Part shown: positions 8,453 through 17,514 of the stretch, piece by piece
Layout: each line of letters starts with the position of its first letter
Position numbering within the stretch: the stretch's first letter is position 1
From: Enterocloster alcoholdehydrogenati
GTDB taxonomy: Bacteria; Bacillota; Clostridia; Lachnospirales; Lachnospiraceae
NCBI RefSeq assembly: GCF_013282095.1
Contig: NZ_BLTJ01000006.1
Location: 62,001 to 126,000, forward strand
Length of the DNA stretch: 64,000 nucleotides
Reading direction: 5' to 3'
Position numbers and translations under genes: made by a program
The notes under the pieces: generated by a model
What the model was told of the DNA's origin: nothing
Database searches by the model: none
What the model saw: the letters and a program-made list of their open reading frames with translations, nothing else

Positions 8453-9115
8453 TTAAGCCGTTACAATGGTTTTCTGATAACCTCTTACCGCACAGCTCAG
8501 TGCAAAACAGATTACAAAATAGCATAGGGCTTCAAAACCCAGTAAAAGCAGCATCCCGCGCCAGTCATATATGGTTCCCATAACAACCGTACAGTTTCGC
8601 ATAAACTCCGCCACATCTACCATTTTTAAGAAAGAAGTATCCTTAATGATCGTAATGACCTGACTTAACAGCGCCGGAATCACCTTTTTATAGGTCTGGG
8701 GCAGCACAATATACCACAGCGTCTGAAAAAAGTTAAATCCCTGCGAACGGGCCGCTTCAAACTGTCCTGCGGGAATGGAGTTTAATCCGCCTCGCAGGAT
8801 CTCTGCCATAACAGCAGAGGTAAACAGGGTGATGGCAAAGACGCTGACTGCTACTTTATTTCCTTTTACTGTAAAATAGATCCACAAGATCCACAGCAGG
8901 TTCGGCGTGCATCTAAAAAATTCCGTATAAGCCGCAACCAGAGTTTTCGCCCATCGGAAGTTTCCTTCGGCATAGGTTCTCACCAGCGCCAGGATCGTCC
9001 CAAAGAACAGGCTGAACAGGGTAGCCAGGATGGCGATCACAATCGTCATCCCAAGGCCCTTAAACATAAATCCCACATTTGCAGGTGTAAAAATCTGATG
9101 AAATAATGTCATCAT
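8453..9115 (-). CDS. Polar amino-acid ABC transporter permease
   Basis: 220 residues with about five membrane segments and the HisM/GlnP signature: a conserved EFFRCTPNLLWILW entry and the cytoplasmic EAA loop EAARSQGFNFFQTLWYIVLPQ. It belongs to the His/Glu/Gln/Arg/opine permease family. Its start overlaps the stop of the partner permease by 4 bases (ATGA), which implies coupled translation and a heterodimeric channel with that partner. Energy comes from the ATPase encoded at the head of the operon. Confidence 0.9.
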   Translation of the reverse strand: MMTLFHQIFTPANVGFMFKGLGMTIVIAILATLFSLFFGTILALVRTYAEGNFRWAKTLVAAYTEFFRCTPNLLWILWIYFTVKGNKVAVSVFAITLFTSAVMAEILRGGLNSIPAGQFEAARSQGFNFFQTLWYIVLPQTYKKVIPALLSQVITIIKDTSFLKMVDVAEFMRNCTVVMGTIYDWRGMLLLLGFEALCYFVICFALSCAVRGYQKTIVTA

Positions 9116-9849
9116 GTGCTTTCCTCCTCAAAGACCATCCGCTTCGGCGCAGGCAGACGCATGGAGCGGATCTCCAGATAGCGGGCCAGCCTTGCAAGAG
9201 GGAAGCAGATGATAAAATACAGGACGGCGCTTGTTAAATACGCCTGGGCAAAATATCCCCGGTCCGCGCCCCAGGAATCTGTAAAATACATCAGATCCAT
9301 ACCGGCCACCATAGCCAGAATGGAGGTGTTTTTTACCAGATTCAGCGCCTGATTGGCCAGGGGAGGCATGATAATCCGAACGGTCTGAGGGAGAATGATG
9401 TAATACATGGTCTCCAGATAGGAAAATCCCTGGGAAGCCGCAGCCTCAGACTGTCCCTTTGGAATTGCCTCAATACCGGTCCGGATGACCTCGGAAATAT
9501 AGGCTCCATGGTAAATGCCCACGCCAATCACGCCAAGAACAAACTTGGGGATACGGATGCCGGAGCCGGAGGCTGTGCTTGACAGGATGATGGGAAGCAC
9601 AGAGTAGTAGAACAGCACCTGCAGGGCAAGGGGCGTATTCTGAATAAATTCCACATAGATTCTGGAAATGATTCTGGCTGGCTTAAAGCGCATGGAAGAA
9701 AGAGAGCCGAAGATCACGCCCAGGATTAAGGCCAGCAAAAGGCCCGAAACGGCAATCTTAAGGGTCATGATAAATCCCGGAATATAGTAGTCCGGCAGCG
9801 CCTTCCACAGCGCAGCCCATCGTTTTCCTTCAAAAAGACCTTTAATCAT
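9112..9849 (-). CDS. Polar amino-acid ABC transporter permease (second subunit)
   Basis: 245 residues. It has the same family features as its neighbour: an EFIQNTPLALQVLFYY segment and the EAA loop EAAASQGFSYLETMYYIILPQ, followed by NLVKNTSILAMV. The N-terminus is longer than in the partner. The gene lies 22 bases after the binding-protein gene. Together with the next gene it should form the membrane pore of a type I importer for polar amino acids such as glutamate, glutamine or cystine; the substrate cannot be read from the sequence. Confidence 0.9.
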   Translation of the reverse strand: MIKGLFEGKRWAALWKALPDYYIPGFIMTLKIAVSGLLLALILGVIFGSLSSMRFKPARIISRIYVEFIQNTPLALQVLFYYSVLPIILSSTASGSGIRIPKFVLGVIGVGIYHGAYISEVIRTGIEAIPKGQSEAAASQGFSYLETMYYIILPQTVRIIMPPLANQALNLVKNTSILAMVAGMDLMYFTDSWGADRGYFAQAYLTSAVLYFIICFPLARLARYLEIRSMRLPAPKRMVFEEEST

Positions 9850-9871
9850 AGCAGTATTCCTCTTTTAGTGT

Positions 9872-10747
9872 TTACTTAAGCCCCCACTGTGTTTCAAGGG
9901 CGTCCATGGTGCCGTCAGAGAGCATGGCGTTTACCTTTTTATCAACCAGTTCAGCCAGTCCAGTGTTTTTCTTTGCGGAGGCTACGCCATATTCCTGCTC
10001 GGCGAACCGGTCGTCCAGCAGGTGGTTGGAATCATTGATGTAGCCTGCCAGGATAGCGCCATCCACAGAGAAGCAGTCGATCTGTTTGGTAGCCAGCGCC
10101 TGCGCCAGGGCGGGATAGCTGTCAAACTCCTGAAATTCCGGTTTTACATTCAGTCCTTTTTCATCTACATAGTCCTTAAAGCCTTCCTTGGTAGTAGAGG
10201 ACTGAGCCACGCCGATGATCTTGCCGTTAAGATCTTCAATGGTGCTGATGCCGGAATCATTGTTTACCAGAAGACCTACCGCATCCGTGTAATAGGGGGT
10301 GGAGAAGTTATAGGTTTCTTTTCTGTCATCGGTAATCGTAAAGGTAGCGATCACCAGGTCGATTTCGCCGTTTTCCAGCAGAGGTCCTCTTGTCTTTGCG
10401 GTGACACCCTGGAATTCCACCAGCTTTTTCTCCTTTGCTTCATCGGCGGTGCAGCCAAAGATCTCTCCGGCGATATTGTAAGCCAGATCGTCCTCAAAAC
10501 CCTCATACTCGCCGGTGGCTGTATTTTGAAGGCTGAACTTGGGAACATCGGACTTGCAGCCGACCTTTAAAACGCCGCGATCCCGGATCTTTTTTACGTC
10601 CGCCGCTGTGCCGTCAGAGGAAGCAGAGGATGAACCTCCGTCTGCTGCCGTGGTTGCCTGGGCGTTTCCTGAGGAACCGGAGCAGCCGGTTAAAGCGGCT
10701 GCTGTCATCATCGCTGCCAGTGTCGCACATAAGATTCTCTTCTTCAT
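9872..10747 (-). CDS. Amino-acid ABC transporter substrate-binding lipoprotein
   Basis: 291 residues. A lipoprotein signal peptide ends LTGC, so Cys22 is the likely lipidated residue. A Ser/Gly/Ala-rich linker and a family-3 solute-binding domain follow, opening IRDRGVLKVGCKSDVPKFSLQN and containing GFEDDLAYNIAGEIFG, TITDDRKETYNFSTPYY and the hinge region. It is anchored outside the membrane and delivers substrate to the two permeases encoded downstream. The ligand is undetermined. A 60-base gap separates it from the ATPase gene. Confidence 0.9.
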   Translation of the reverse strand: MKKRILCATLAAMMTAAALTGCSGSSGNAQATTAADGGSSSASSDGTAADVKKIRDRGVLKVGCKSDVPKFSLQNTATGEYEGFEDDLAYNIAGEIFGCTADEAKEKKLVEFQGVTAKTRGPLLENGEIDLVIATFTITDDRKETYNFSTPYYTDAVGLLVNNDSGISTIEDLNGKIIGVAQSSTTKEGFKDYVDEKGLNVKPEFQEFDSYPALAQALATKQIDCFSVDGAILAGYINDSNHLLDDRFAEQEYGVASAKKNTGLAELVDKKVNAMLSDGTMDALETQWGLK

Positions 10748-10807
10748 GGTTGTTTCCTCCTGTATATAGACATTTTTTATAGGAACCGATTCTGAGCAAA
10801 ACCTTCT

Positions 10808-11539
10808 TTAATGAAGGATCTTGCTTAAAAATGCTTTGGTTCGCTCATGCTCCGGCGCAGTAAAGAAATGATCCGGCGTCCCTTCTTCCACAATATATCC
10901 GCCATCCATAAAGATCACCCGGTCGGCCACCTGTCTTGCAAAGCCCATCTCGTGGGTTACGCAGATCATGGTGATATTTTCATGGGCCAGCTCGACCATA
11001 ACGTTTAGCACCTCCTGAACCATTTCAGGATCCAGAGCCGAGGTGGGCTCGTCAAACAGGATCAGGGGCTGGCTGGTGCACAGCGCCCTGGCAATGGCAA
11101 CGCGCTGCTGCTGTCCGCCGGAGAGCTGAACCGGATAGTTTCCCGCCTTTTCCTTAAGTCCTACGCGTTCCAGGCACTTAAGGGCTTTTGAGCGCGCTTC
11201 GTCTTTTGGCACACGCTGGAGCTTTACAGGCGCCAGGGTCAGGTTTTCCAGCACCGTCAGATGGGGATAGAGGTTAAACTGCTGAAACACCATGGAGGAA
11301 TATTTTTTAGCCATCTCCAGATGATTCTTCCTGGTCACGGTCGTTCCCGCAATGGATACTGTACCGGACGTGGGTTCCTCCAGATGGTTAATGCACCGGA
11401 TAAAGGTGGATTTGCCGGAGCCGGAGGGGCCGATGATAACCAGCTTTTCCCCTTCCTTTACTGTCAGGTTGATATCCTTTAAAACTTCCAGATCACCAAA
11501 ATGCTTTTTCAGATGTTCGACTTTTACCATATCAGCCAT
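10808..11539 (-). CDS. Polar amino-acid ABC transporter ATP-binding protein
   Basis: 243 residues; the first gene of the operon. Walker A is [10 protein letters not shown] (near residue 38), the Q-loop [11 protein letters not shown], the signature LSGGQQQR (near 143), Walker [14 protein letters not shown], and the H-loop VTHEMGFA. This is the full set of a GlnQ/HisP-type importer ATPase. Placing the ATPase before the binding protein and permeases is a common Firmicute order. Its leader carries a strong promoter and a transcription terminator (see both). Confidence 0.9.
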   Translation of the reverse strand: MADMVKVEHLKKHFGDLEVLKDINLTVKEGEKLVIIGPSGSGKSTFIRCINHLEEPTSGTVSIAGTTVTRKNHLEMAKKYSSMVFQQFNLYPHLTVLENLTLAPVKLQRVPKDEARSKALKCLERVGLKEKAGNYPVQLSGGQQQRVAIARALCTSQPLILFDEPTSALDPEMVQEVLNVMVELAHENITMICVTHEMGFARQVADRVIFMDGGYIVEEGTPDHFFTAPEHERTKAFLSKILH

Positions 11540-11582
11540 ATTCGTTCCGCCTTTCCTGGGATTTTTTGGAAAACATTCAGAT

Positions 11583-11631
11583 TAAAAAAACAAAAACGGC
11601 GCAAAAAGAACAAAGTGTCTTTAAGCGCCGT
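11583..11631 (-). terminator. Leader terminator (attenuator-like) before the amino-acid ABC operon
   Basis: On the minus strand ACGGCGC (rc of 11625-11631) pairs with GCGCCGT (rc of 11596-11602). The stem continues through two T-T mismatches into AAAGA/TCTTT and is followed by a T-rich run of 12 bases. It lies between the operon promoter and the first start codon, so it should end most transcripts before the genes. No T-box, riboswitch or leader peptide was recognised in the short sequence upstream. Confidence 0.65.
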
Positions 11632-11672
11632 CGCTTTCTTTTCTTAAGTTGTATTTCCGTTAGTTGTTTTGC

Positions 11673-11701
11673 ATTATAGGCATAAAACCTTAAAAAGTCA
11701 A
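11673..11701 (-). promoter_or_regulatory. Strong promoter for the amino-acid ABC operon
   Basis: On the minus strand TTGACT (11696-11701) and a perfect TATAAT (11673-11678) are 17 bases apart. Transcription would start near 11666, giving a leader of about 126 bases. Confidence 0.8.
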
Positions 11702-11725
11702 GTGTAAATTTTTCCCGGTTTCCAG

Positions 11726-11754
11726 TTGCGCCACCATTTAAAATATGCTAAACT
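11726..11754 (+). promoter_or_regulatory. Possible thrC promoter
   Basis: TTGCGC (11726-11731) and TAAACT (11749-11754) are separated by 17 bases. They are divergent from, and 25 bases away from, the ABC operon promoter. Confidence 0.45.
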
Positions 11755-11801
11755 TTCTGCAAACAAGGCAAAAACCCTCACACAAAGAAAGGAAATGTAT
11801 C

Positions 11802-13298
11802 ATGGCATTATCTTACCAGAGTACCAGAGGCGGACAGACCGGGGTGACGGCATCCCAGGCAGTCCTTCAGGGCCTGGCTGCCGACGGCGGCCTGTTTATG
11901 CCCACGGAGATCCCGGCGTTAGACGTATCTTTAGAGAAGCTGGCCGGGATGACCTATCAGGAGACAGCATATGAGGTAATGAAGCTTTTCCTTACGGACT
12001 ATACAGAAGAAGAATTAAAGTCCTGCATCGCAAAAGCCTATGACAGCAAGTTTGACACCGAAGAGATCGCCCCCCTTGCAAAGGCGGACGGAGCCTATTA
12101 TCTGGAGCTTTACCATGGAAGCACCATTGCGTTTAAGGATATGGCCCTGTCGATCCTGCCCCATCTGATGACAACAGCGGCTAAGAAGAACCGCGAGGAC
12201 AGAGAAATCGTGATTCTTACCGCTACCTCCGGCGACACCGGAAAAGCTGCAATGGCGGGCTTTGCCGATGTTTTAGGCACCCGTATCATCGTATTTTATC
12301 CCAAGGGCGGCGTAAGCCCGGTGCAGGAACGCCAGATGCGCACCCAGAAGGGGGACAACACCTTTGTCGTTGCCATCCACGGCAACTTTGACGATGCCCA
12401 GACCGGAGTTAAGAAGCTTTTTAACAACAAAGAGTTTGCCAGGGAGCTTTCTGATAAGGGTTTCCTGCTTTCTTCCGCCAACTCCATCAATATCGGCCGT
12501 CTGGTGCCGCAGATCGTGTATTATGTATATGCATATGCCAGACTTCTGGCAAATGAGGAGATACAGGGGGGAGAGGAGATCAACATAGTGGTTCCCACCG
12601 GTAATTTCGGCAACATCCTTGCCGCCTACTTTGCCAAGAAAATGGGACTTCCCATCCGTACTCTGATCTGCGCCTCCAATGACAACAAGGTGCTGTATGA
12701 CTTTTTCACCACAGGTACCTATGACCGCAGAAGAGAGTTTATCCTGACGAATTCTCCGTCCATGGATATTCTGATCTCCAGCAATCTGGAACGTCTGATC
12801 TATCTGAGTGCGGGCTGCGATGCGGCTGCCAACACGGATTTAATGAGGGAACTGGCGGAAGAGGGGCGCTACACAGTAACCGGTTCCATGCGGGACTTTA
12901 TGTCGGATTTCAGGGGCGGTTTTGCCACACAAAAGGAGAATGCCAAAGCCATCCGAACCATTTTCCAGGACACAGGATACCTGATTGACACCCATACGGG
13001 CGTAGCCGCTGCTGTATATGACCAGTATAAAAATGACACAGGAGACATGACAAAGACCGTCATTGCCTCCACCGCCAGTCCCTTTAAATTCGCCCGCAGC
13101 GTGATGGAAGCGGTAAAGGGCAGGGACGCAGTGGAAGGAAAGGACGAGTTTGCCGTTGCAGACGCCCTTGCAGAGGAAGCGGGAATCGCCCTTCCAGAGG
13201 CAGTGGAAGAGATCCGCACCGCATCGATCCGCCACAGCAGAGAGTGCGCTGTGGATGAAATGGAAAAAACGGTGAAGAATATCCTGAGGATTTTATAA
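11802..13298 (+). CDS. thrC: Threonine synthase
   Basis: 498 residues, starting MALSYQSTRGG at 11802, preceded by AAAGG. The longer open frame from 11745 overlaps the promoter and is not used. The protein is a PLP enzyme converting O-phosphohomoserine to threonine. YQSTRGG and FMPTEIP are typical N-terminal motifs. HGSTIAFKDMALS contains the PLP lysine, TATSGDTGKAA is the phosphate-binding loop, and VPTGNFGNILAAYFAKKMGLP lies further on. Length fits the long bacterial/fungal-type ThrC. It stands alone without hom or thrB. Confidence 0.93.
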   Translation: MALSYQSTRGGQTGVTASQAVLQGLAADGGLFMPTEIPALDVSLEKLAGMTYQETAYEVMKLFLTDYTEEELKSCIAKAYDSKFDTEEIAPLAKADGAYYLELYHGSTIAFKDMALSILPHLMTTAAKKNREDREIVILTATSGDTGKAAMAGFADVLGTRIIVFYPKGGVSPVQERQMRTQKGDNTFVVAIHGNFDDAQTGVKKLFNNKEFARELSDKGFLLSSANSINIGRLVPQIVYYVYAYARLLANEEIQGGEEINIVVPTGNFGNILAAYFAKKMGLPIRTLICASNDNKVLYDFFTTGTYDRRREFILTNSPSMDILISSNLERLIYLSAGCDAAANTDLMRELAEEGRYTVTGSMRDFMSDFRGGFATQKENAKAIRTIFQDTGYLIDTHTGVAAAVYDQYKNDTGDMTKTVIASTASPFKFARSVMEAVKGRDAVEGKDEFAVADALAEEAGIALPEAVEEIRTASIRHSRECAVDEMEKTVKNILRIL

Positions 13299-13300
13299 AA

Positions 13301-13342
13301 ACTCTTCCCTTTTCCTCATGGATGGGTTATAATGGGAAGAGT
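13301..13342. repeat. Inverted repeat around a -10-like box upstream of fba
   Basis: ACTCTTCCC (13301-13309) and GGGAAGAGT (13334-13342) form a perfect 9-base inverted repeat with TATAAT (13328-13333) in the loop. On the plus strand no T-run follows the second arm, so it is a poor terminator there. It could be a terminator for minus-strand transcripts or an operator over the fba promoter. Confidence 0.5.
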
Positions 13343-13411
13343 GTTAAAAACGTAACAAAGTGTGCCGCCGGAAGTATGCGGCGGCACGCCAAAGTATAAG
13401 GAGGACAAACA

Positions 13412-14281
13412 ATGTTAGTATCAGCAAGAGAAATGCTTGAAAAAGCAAGAGACGGCAAGTACGCAGTAGGACAGTTCAACATCAACAACCTGGAGTGGAC
13501 AAAGTCCATCCTTCTGACGGCTCAGGAGCTGCAGTCTCCTGTGATTCTCGGCGTATCCGAGGGAGCAGGCAAGTATATGACCGGTTTTAAGACTGTAGCC
13601 GCTATGGTAGAGGCGATGATTGACGAGTTAAACATCACCGTTCCTGTAGCTCTGCATCTGGATCACGGCTCCTATGAGGGCTGCTATAAGTGCATCAAGG
13701 CAGGCTTCTCATCCATCATGTTCGACGGCTCTCATTATCCCATTGCCGAGAACATTGAAAAGACAAAGGAGTTAGTAAAGATCGCTCATGCGATGGGACT
13801 GTCCTTAGAGGCTGAGGTAGGCTCCATCGGCGGTGAGGAAGACGGCGTAGTAGGCATGGGCGAGTGTGCAGATCCTGCAGAGTGCAAGGCCATTGCAGAT
13901 CTTGGAATTGATTTCCTGGCAGCAGGCATCGGAAATATTCACGGCAAATATCCTGAGAACTGGCAGGGACTGAACTTTGACGTATTAGCAAATGTAAAGG
14001 AAGCTGTAGGCGGTATGCCTTTGGTTCTTCACGGCGGTACCGGTATCCCTGAGGATATGATCAAGAAAGCGATCAGCCTGGGCGTTGCCAAGATCAATGT
14101 AAATACAGAGTGTCAGCTGTCCTTTGCAGAGGCTACAAGAAAGTACATCGAGGACGGCAAGGATCTGCAGGGCAAGGGCTTTGACCCAAGAAAGCTGTTA
14201 GCTCCCGGCGCAGACGCAATCCGCGCAACTGTAAAGGAAAAGATGGAGCTGTTCGGATCCGTTGGCAAGGCAAATGCGTAA
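13412..14281 (+). CDS. fba: Class II fructose-bisphosphate aldolase
   Basis: 289 residues with AAGGAGGA upstream of the ATG. Class II zinc-dependent aldolase interconverting fructose-1,6-bisphosphate with DHAP and glyceraldehyde-3-phosphate in glycolysis. Motifs include VALHLDHGSYEGC (catalytic Asp and zinc His), LEAEVGSIGGEEDG, HGKY (zinc His), PLVLHGGTGIP (zinc His) and the ammonium/phosphate site KINVNTECQ. Codons are strongly biased, as in highly expressed genes. A TATAAT in the upstream inverted repeat may be its promoter. Confidence 0.95.
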   Translation: MLVSAREMLEKARDGKYAVGQFNINNLEWTKSILLTAQELQSPVILGVSEGAGKYMTGFKTVAAMVEAMIDELNITVPVALHLDHGSYEGCYKCIKAGFSSIMFDGSHYPIAENIEKTKELVKIAHAMGLSLEAEVGSIGGEEDGVVGMGECADPAECKAIADLGIDFLAAGIGNIHGKYPENWQGLNFDVLANVKEAVGGMPLVLHGGTGIPEDMIKKAISLGVAKINVNTECQLSFAEATRKYIEDGKDLQGKGFDPRKLLAPGADAIRATVKEKMELFGSVGKANA

Positions 14282-14352
14282 GCATTAGTCCTGCGAATAA
14301 CTCTATTAACGCAGCTTAACAAAGCTTATTAGAATAAACAAATTCATATTTT

Positions 14353-14392
14353 GGAAAAAGCGCTTGCATTTTCCGGGGAAATGGTTTATTTT
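14353..14392 (+). promoter_or_regulatory. Promoter with overlapping cre-like palindrome before glnN
   Basis: TTGCAT (14364-14369) and TATTTT (14387-14392) are 17 bases apart. The -35 is embedded in a palindrome (GGAAAA...TTTTCC, 14353-14374) whose centre AAAGCGCTTGCA matches 11 of 14 positions of the catabolite-repression (cre) consensus. CcpA control is an inference. Confidence 0.45.
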
Positions 14393-14399
14393 ATAGAAA

Positions 14400-14446
14400 A
14401 GAACGAAGGCGTTCTCTTTTTGCAAAAGGAGAGAACGCCTTTTTCT
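14400..14446 (+). terminator. Leader terminator with alternative hairpin upstream of glnN
   Basis: AGGCGTTCTC (14407-14416) pairs perfectly with GAGAACGCCT (14431-14440), followed by five T. The bases at 14410-14415 can instead pair with AGAACG (14400-14405) around an AAGG loop, which would break the terminator. It lies 126 bases after fba, downstream of a possible promoter and 122 bases before glnN. It may end fba transcripts, attenuate glnN, or both. Some clostridial glutamine synthetase genes are controlled by ANTAR-type antitermination; no clear ANTAR double hairpin was identified here. Confidence 0.75.
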
Positions 14447-14568
14447 GTACAGAGCCGCCTGTGGGCGGAACGGGAGGCCGGCCGGGAAGACAACCCCCGT
14501 CAGGTCTGCGTAAACAGGATGTAATTGGGGAAATGTGAAAAGAACCCAAAAGAGAGGATGGAGTATCT

Positions 14569-16683
14569 ATGAGCGAAGTAATAAGTGTTTCAGAGATGTT
14601 TGGCAAGGACGTATTCAATGACGCTGTGATGAGAGACCGCCTGCCAAAGAGTGTGTACAAAAAACTGAAAAAGACCATTGAGGATGGTGCGGAGCTGGAT
14701 CCCAGCATTGCGGATGTAGTAGCCCACGCCATGAAGGACTGGGCCATTGAGCACGGCGCCACCCATTTTACCCACTGGTTCCAGCCTCTCACCGGCGTGA
14801 CTGCGGAGAAGCATGATTCTTTCATCTCTGCCCCGGTAGACGGCAAGGTCATTATGGAATTTTCCGGCAAAGAGCTGATCAAGGGCGAGCCGGACGCCTC
14901 CTCCTTCCCCTCCGGCGGACTGCGCGCCACCTTTGAGGCCAGAGGCTATACCGTCTGGGACTGTACCTCTCCGGCCTTCTTAAAAGAGGATGCCATCGGC
15001 GTGACGCTCTGCATCCCAACCTCCTTCTGCTCCTATAAGGGAGAGGCCCTGGACAAGAAAACGCCTCTGCTGCGTTCCATGCAGGCAGTGAATGAGCAGG
15101 CCTTAAGGATCCTGCGCCTCTTTGGAAACACCACCGCAAAGCGTGTGAATCCGTCCGTAGGCCCGGAGCAGGAATACTTCCTGGTTGACCGTCAGAAGTA
15201 TCTGCAGAGAAAAGACCTGATCTATACCGGACGCACCTTATTCGGCGCTATGCCGCCAAAGGGCCAGGAGATGGACGATCACTATTTCGGCATCATCCGG
15301 GAGCGTGTGGGTGCATATATGAATGATGTAAACAAAGAGCTTTGGAAGCTGGGCGTGCCTGCAAAAACGCAGCACAACGAGGTGGCTCCCGCGCAGCATG
15401 AGCTGGCTCCTATCTATGAGGGAGTAAACCAGGCTGTAGACCACAACCAGATCATCATGGAGACCTTAAAGAAAGTGGCCGGACGCCACGGAATGGCCTG
15501 CCTGCTCCATGAGAAACCGTTTGCAGGCGTAAACGGTTCCGGCAAGCACAATAACTGGTCGCTTACCGCAGACGACGGCACCAACCTGATGAATCCCGGC
15601 GATACGCCTCATGAGAACATTCAGTTCCTTCTGGTATTAGCCTGCATCATCAAGGCGGTAGACCGTCATGCGGATCTTTTAAGAGAGTCCGCTTCCGACG
15701 TGGGGAATGATCACAGACTGGGTGCAAACGAGGCTCCGCCAGCCATCATCTCCATCTTCCTTGGGGAGCAGCTGGAGGATGTTATCGACCAGCTCTGCGA
15801 TACCGGCGAAGCTACCCACTCCAAGAAGGGCGGCACCCTGCGCACCGGAGTGAACATTCTTCCTGACCTGGATAAGGACGCTACGGACCGCAACCGTACC
15901 TCACCCTTTGCCTTTACAGGAAATAAATTTGAGTTCCGCATGGTAGGCTCTTCTGATTCCGTGGCGTCTGCCAACACTGTATTAAATACCATTGTGGCAG
16001 AAGCGTTCAAAGAGGCTGCGGATATCCTGGAGAAGGCGGACGACTTTGATCTGGCTGTCCATGATATGATAAAGGAGCTTCTGGCCGCACACAGGAGAGT
16101 CATTTTCAATGGAAACGGCTACTCCGACGAGTGGGTTCAGGAAGCTGAAAAGAGAGGGCTTCCCAATATCCGCTCCATGGTAGACGCCATTCCCGCCCTT
16201 GTGACAGATAAGGCGGTAAAACTCTTTGAGGAATTTGGCGTGTTTACCAGGGCTGAGCTGGAGTCCCGCGCCGAGGTTGAGTATGAGAGCTACGCAAAGA
16301 GCATTAACATCGAGGCAAAAACCATGGTGGATATGGCCGGAAAGCAGATCATTCCGGCTGTGATCCGCTACACTGCCCAGCTTGCAGGCTCCATTTCCGC
16401 AGTCAGAAATGCCTGCCCGGAGGCGGATGTCAGCACTCAGACAGAGCTTCTCTTAGAGTCCTCGGATCTCTTAACAGAGACAAAGACGGCTTTGGCTGCT
16501 CTTGAGGATGTAAACAACAGGTGCGCCGCAATGGAGAGCGGAAGAGATCAGGCAGTGGCTTGCCACAGTGAGGTAGTTCCTGCCATGGAGGCCTTAAGAG
16601 CCCCGGTAGACCGGCTGGAGATGCTGGTAGACAAGGAACTCTGGCCCATGCCAAGCTACGGCGATCTGATTTTCGAGGTATAA
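14569..16683 (+). CDS. glnN: Type III glutamine synthetase
   Basis: 704 residues, the usual length of GSIII (about 700) and far longer than GlnA. Starts [16 protein letters not shown] after GAGAGGATGGAG. Recognisable segments are [52 protein letters not shown] and the Arg-rich [26 protein letters not shown]/glutamate site. It forms glutamine from glutamate, ammonia and ATP and is the main nitrogen assimilation enzyme in many gut anaerobes. The leader has a terminator and a cre-like site. A strong terminator follows. Confidence 0.95.
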   Translation: MSEVISVSEMFGKDVFNDAVMRDRLPKSVYKKLKKTIEDGAELDPSIADVVAHAMKDWAIEHGATHFTHWFQPLTGVTAEKHDSFISAPVDGKVIMEFSGKELIKGEPDASSFPSGGLRATFEARGYTVWDCTSPAFLKEDAIGVTLCIPTSFCSYKGEALDKKTPLLRSMQAVNEQALRILRLFGNTTAKRVNPSVGPEQEYFLVDRQKYLQRKDLIYTGRTLFGAMPPKGQEMDDHYFGIIRERVGAYMNDVNKELWKLGVPAKTQHNEVAPAQHELAPIYEGVNQAVDHNQIIMETLKKVAGRHGMACLLHEKPFAGVNGSGKHNNWSLTADDGTNLMNPGDTPHENIQFLLVLACIIKAVDRHADLLRESASDVGNDHRLGANEAPPAIISIFLGEQLEDVIDQLCDTGEATHSKKGGTLRTGVNILPDLDKDATDRNRTSPFAFTGNKFEFRMVGSSDSVASANTVLNTIVAEAFKEAADILEKADDFDLAVHDMIKELLAAHRRVIFNGNGYSDEWVQEAEKRGLPNIRSMVDAIPALVTDKAVKLFEEFGVFTRAELESRAEVEYESYAKSINIEAKTMVDMAGKQIIPAVIRYTAQLAGSISAVRNACPEADVSTQTELLLESSDLLTETKTALAALEDVNNRCAAMESGRDQAVACHSEVVPAMEALRAPVDRLEMLVDKELWPMPSYGDLIFEV

Positions 16684-16706
16684 TTACATATTCATTCATA
16701 AACAGA

Positions 16707-16749
16707 AACCAGCCGGAATGCCTGCTTAAAAGGCTCCGGCTGGTTTTTC
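16707..16749 (+). terminator. Terminator of glnN
   Basis: AACCAGCCGG (16707-16716) pairs with CCGGCTGGTT (16736-16745), followed by a short T run. It lies 24 bases after the stop. Confidence 0.85.
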
Positions 16750-16833
16750 CAGCGCAAAATCACAATCCAGAATCTTTTTTCCTGTTCCGATCTGATGTAT
16801 AATGGCAAAAGAAAAGGAGGCGTGTCATCACAC

Positions 16834-17514
16834 ATGAAAATACTGATCGTAGAGGATGAACGGCTGTTAGCCGGATCCATAGAGGAACTTTTGAGGAACC
16901 AGGGCTTTGGGGCAGAGGCGGTACATGACGGGGAAACGGGACTTTCCTATGCCCGGACCGGGGTATACGACCTGGTGATCCTGGATGTGATGATGCCGGG
17001 GAAAAATGGGTATGAGGTGGCAAAGGCCCTTCGGTCCAGCCATCTGGGAACGCCTATTCTGATGCTGACGGCCCGTTCGGGGCTGGAGGACAGGATCACG
17101 GGACTGGACGCAGGAGCCGACTATTACCTGACAAAGCCCTTTGATTCCAGGGAACTGACGGCCTGTGTGCGCGCCCTGCTGCGCAGGCAGGGGAGTCAGG
17201 TGGATGAGATGGGGTTTGGCAATACGATCCTGGATCTGTCCACTGCCGTCTTAAGCTGCGCAGGAAAGGAAATACGGCTTTCTGCAAAGGAATTTGATAT
17301 CCTGCGCCTTTTGTTTCAGTCCGGGGCAGGAAACCTGTCAAAGGAGACTATTCTTGCCAGAGTATGGGGGTATGATTCTGATGCGGTGGAAAACCATGTG
17401 GAGGTTTATATGGGCTTTTTGAGGAAAAAGCTTCTAAGCATCGGCTCCAATGTGCGGATCGAGGCAATCCGAAGAATGGGTTATCATCTGGAGGTGGCAG
17501 AACATGATTCGTAG
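16834..17514 (+). CDS. OmpR-family response regulator
   Basis: 226 residues from the ATG at 16834 (MKILIVEDE). AGGAGG lies 13 bases upstream, a long spacing; a GTG 12 bases earlier would be too close to it. TATAAT at 16798-16803 is a likely -10. The receiver domain has acidic E7/D8, phospho-acceptor D51 in LVILDVMMPG, the switch Thr in LMLTA and Lys in LTKPF. The C-terminal half is a winged-helix DNA-binding domain (SAKEFDILRLLF, ...RRMGYHLE). It overlaps the kinase gene by 11 bases. Its likely target is the ABC operon promoter downstream. Confidence 0.92.
   Translation: MKILIVEDERLLAGSIEELLRNQGFGAEAVHDGETGLSYARTGVYDLVILDVMMPGKNGYEVAKALRSSHLGTPILMLTARSGLEDRITGLDAGADYYLTKPFDSRELTACVRALLRRQGSQVDEMGFGNTILDLSTAVLSCAGKEIRLSAKEFDILRLLFQSGAGNLSKETILARVWGYDSDAVENHVEVYMGFLRKKLLSIGSNVRIEAIRRMGYHLEVAEHDS

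Noticed and set aside
11583-11631. Reading the leader hairpin as a terminator for the plus strand
   Set aside because: The uninterrupted T run is on the minus strand; the plus-strand side is a mixed CT stretch, and no plus-strand gene ends there.
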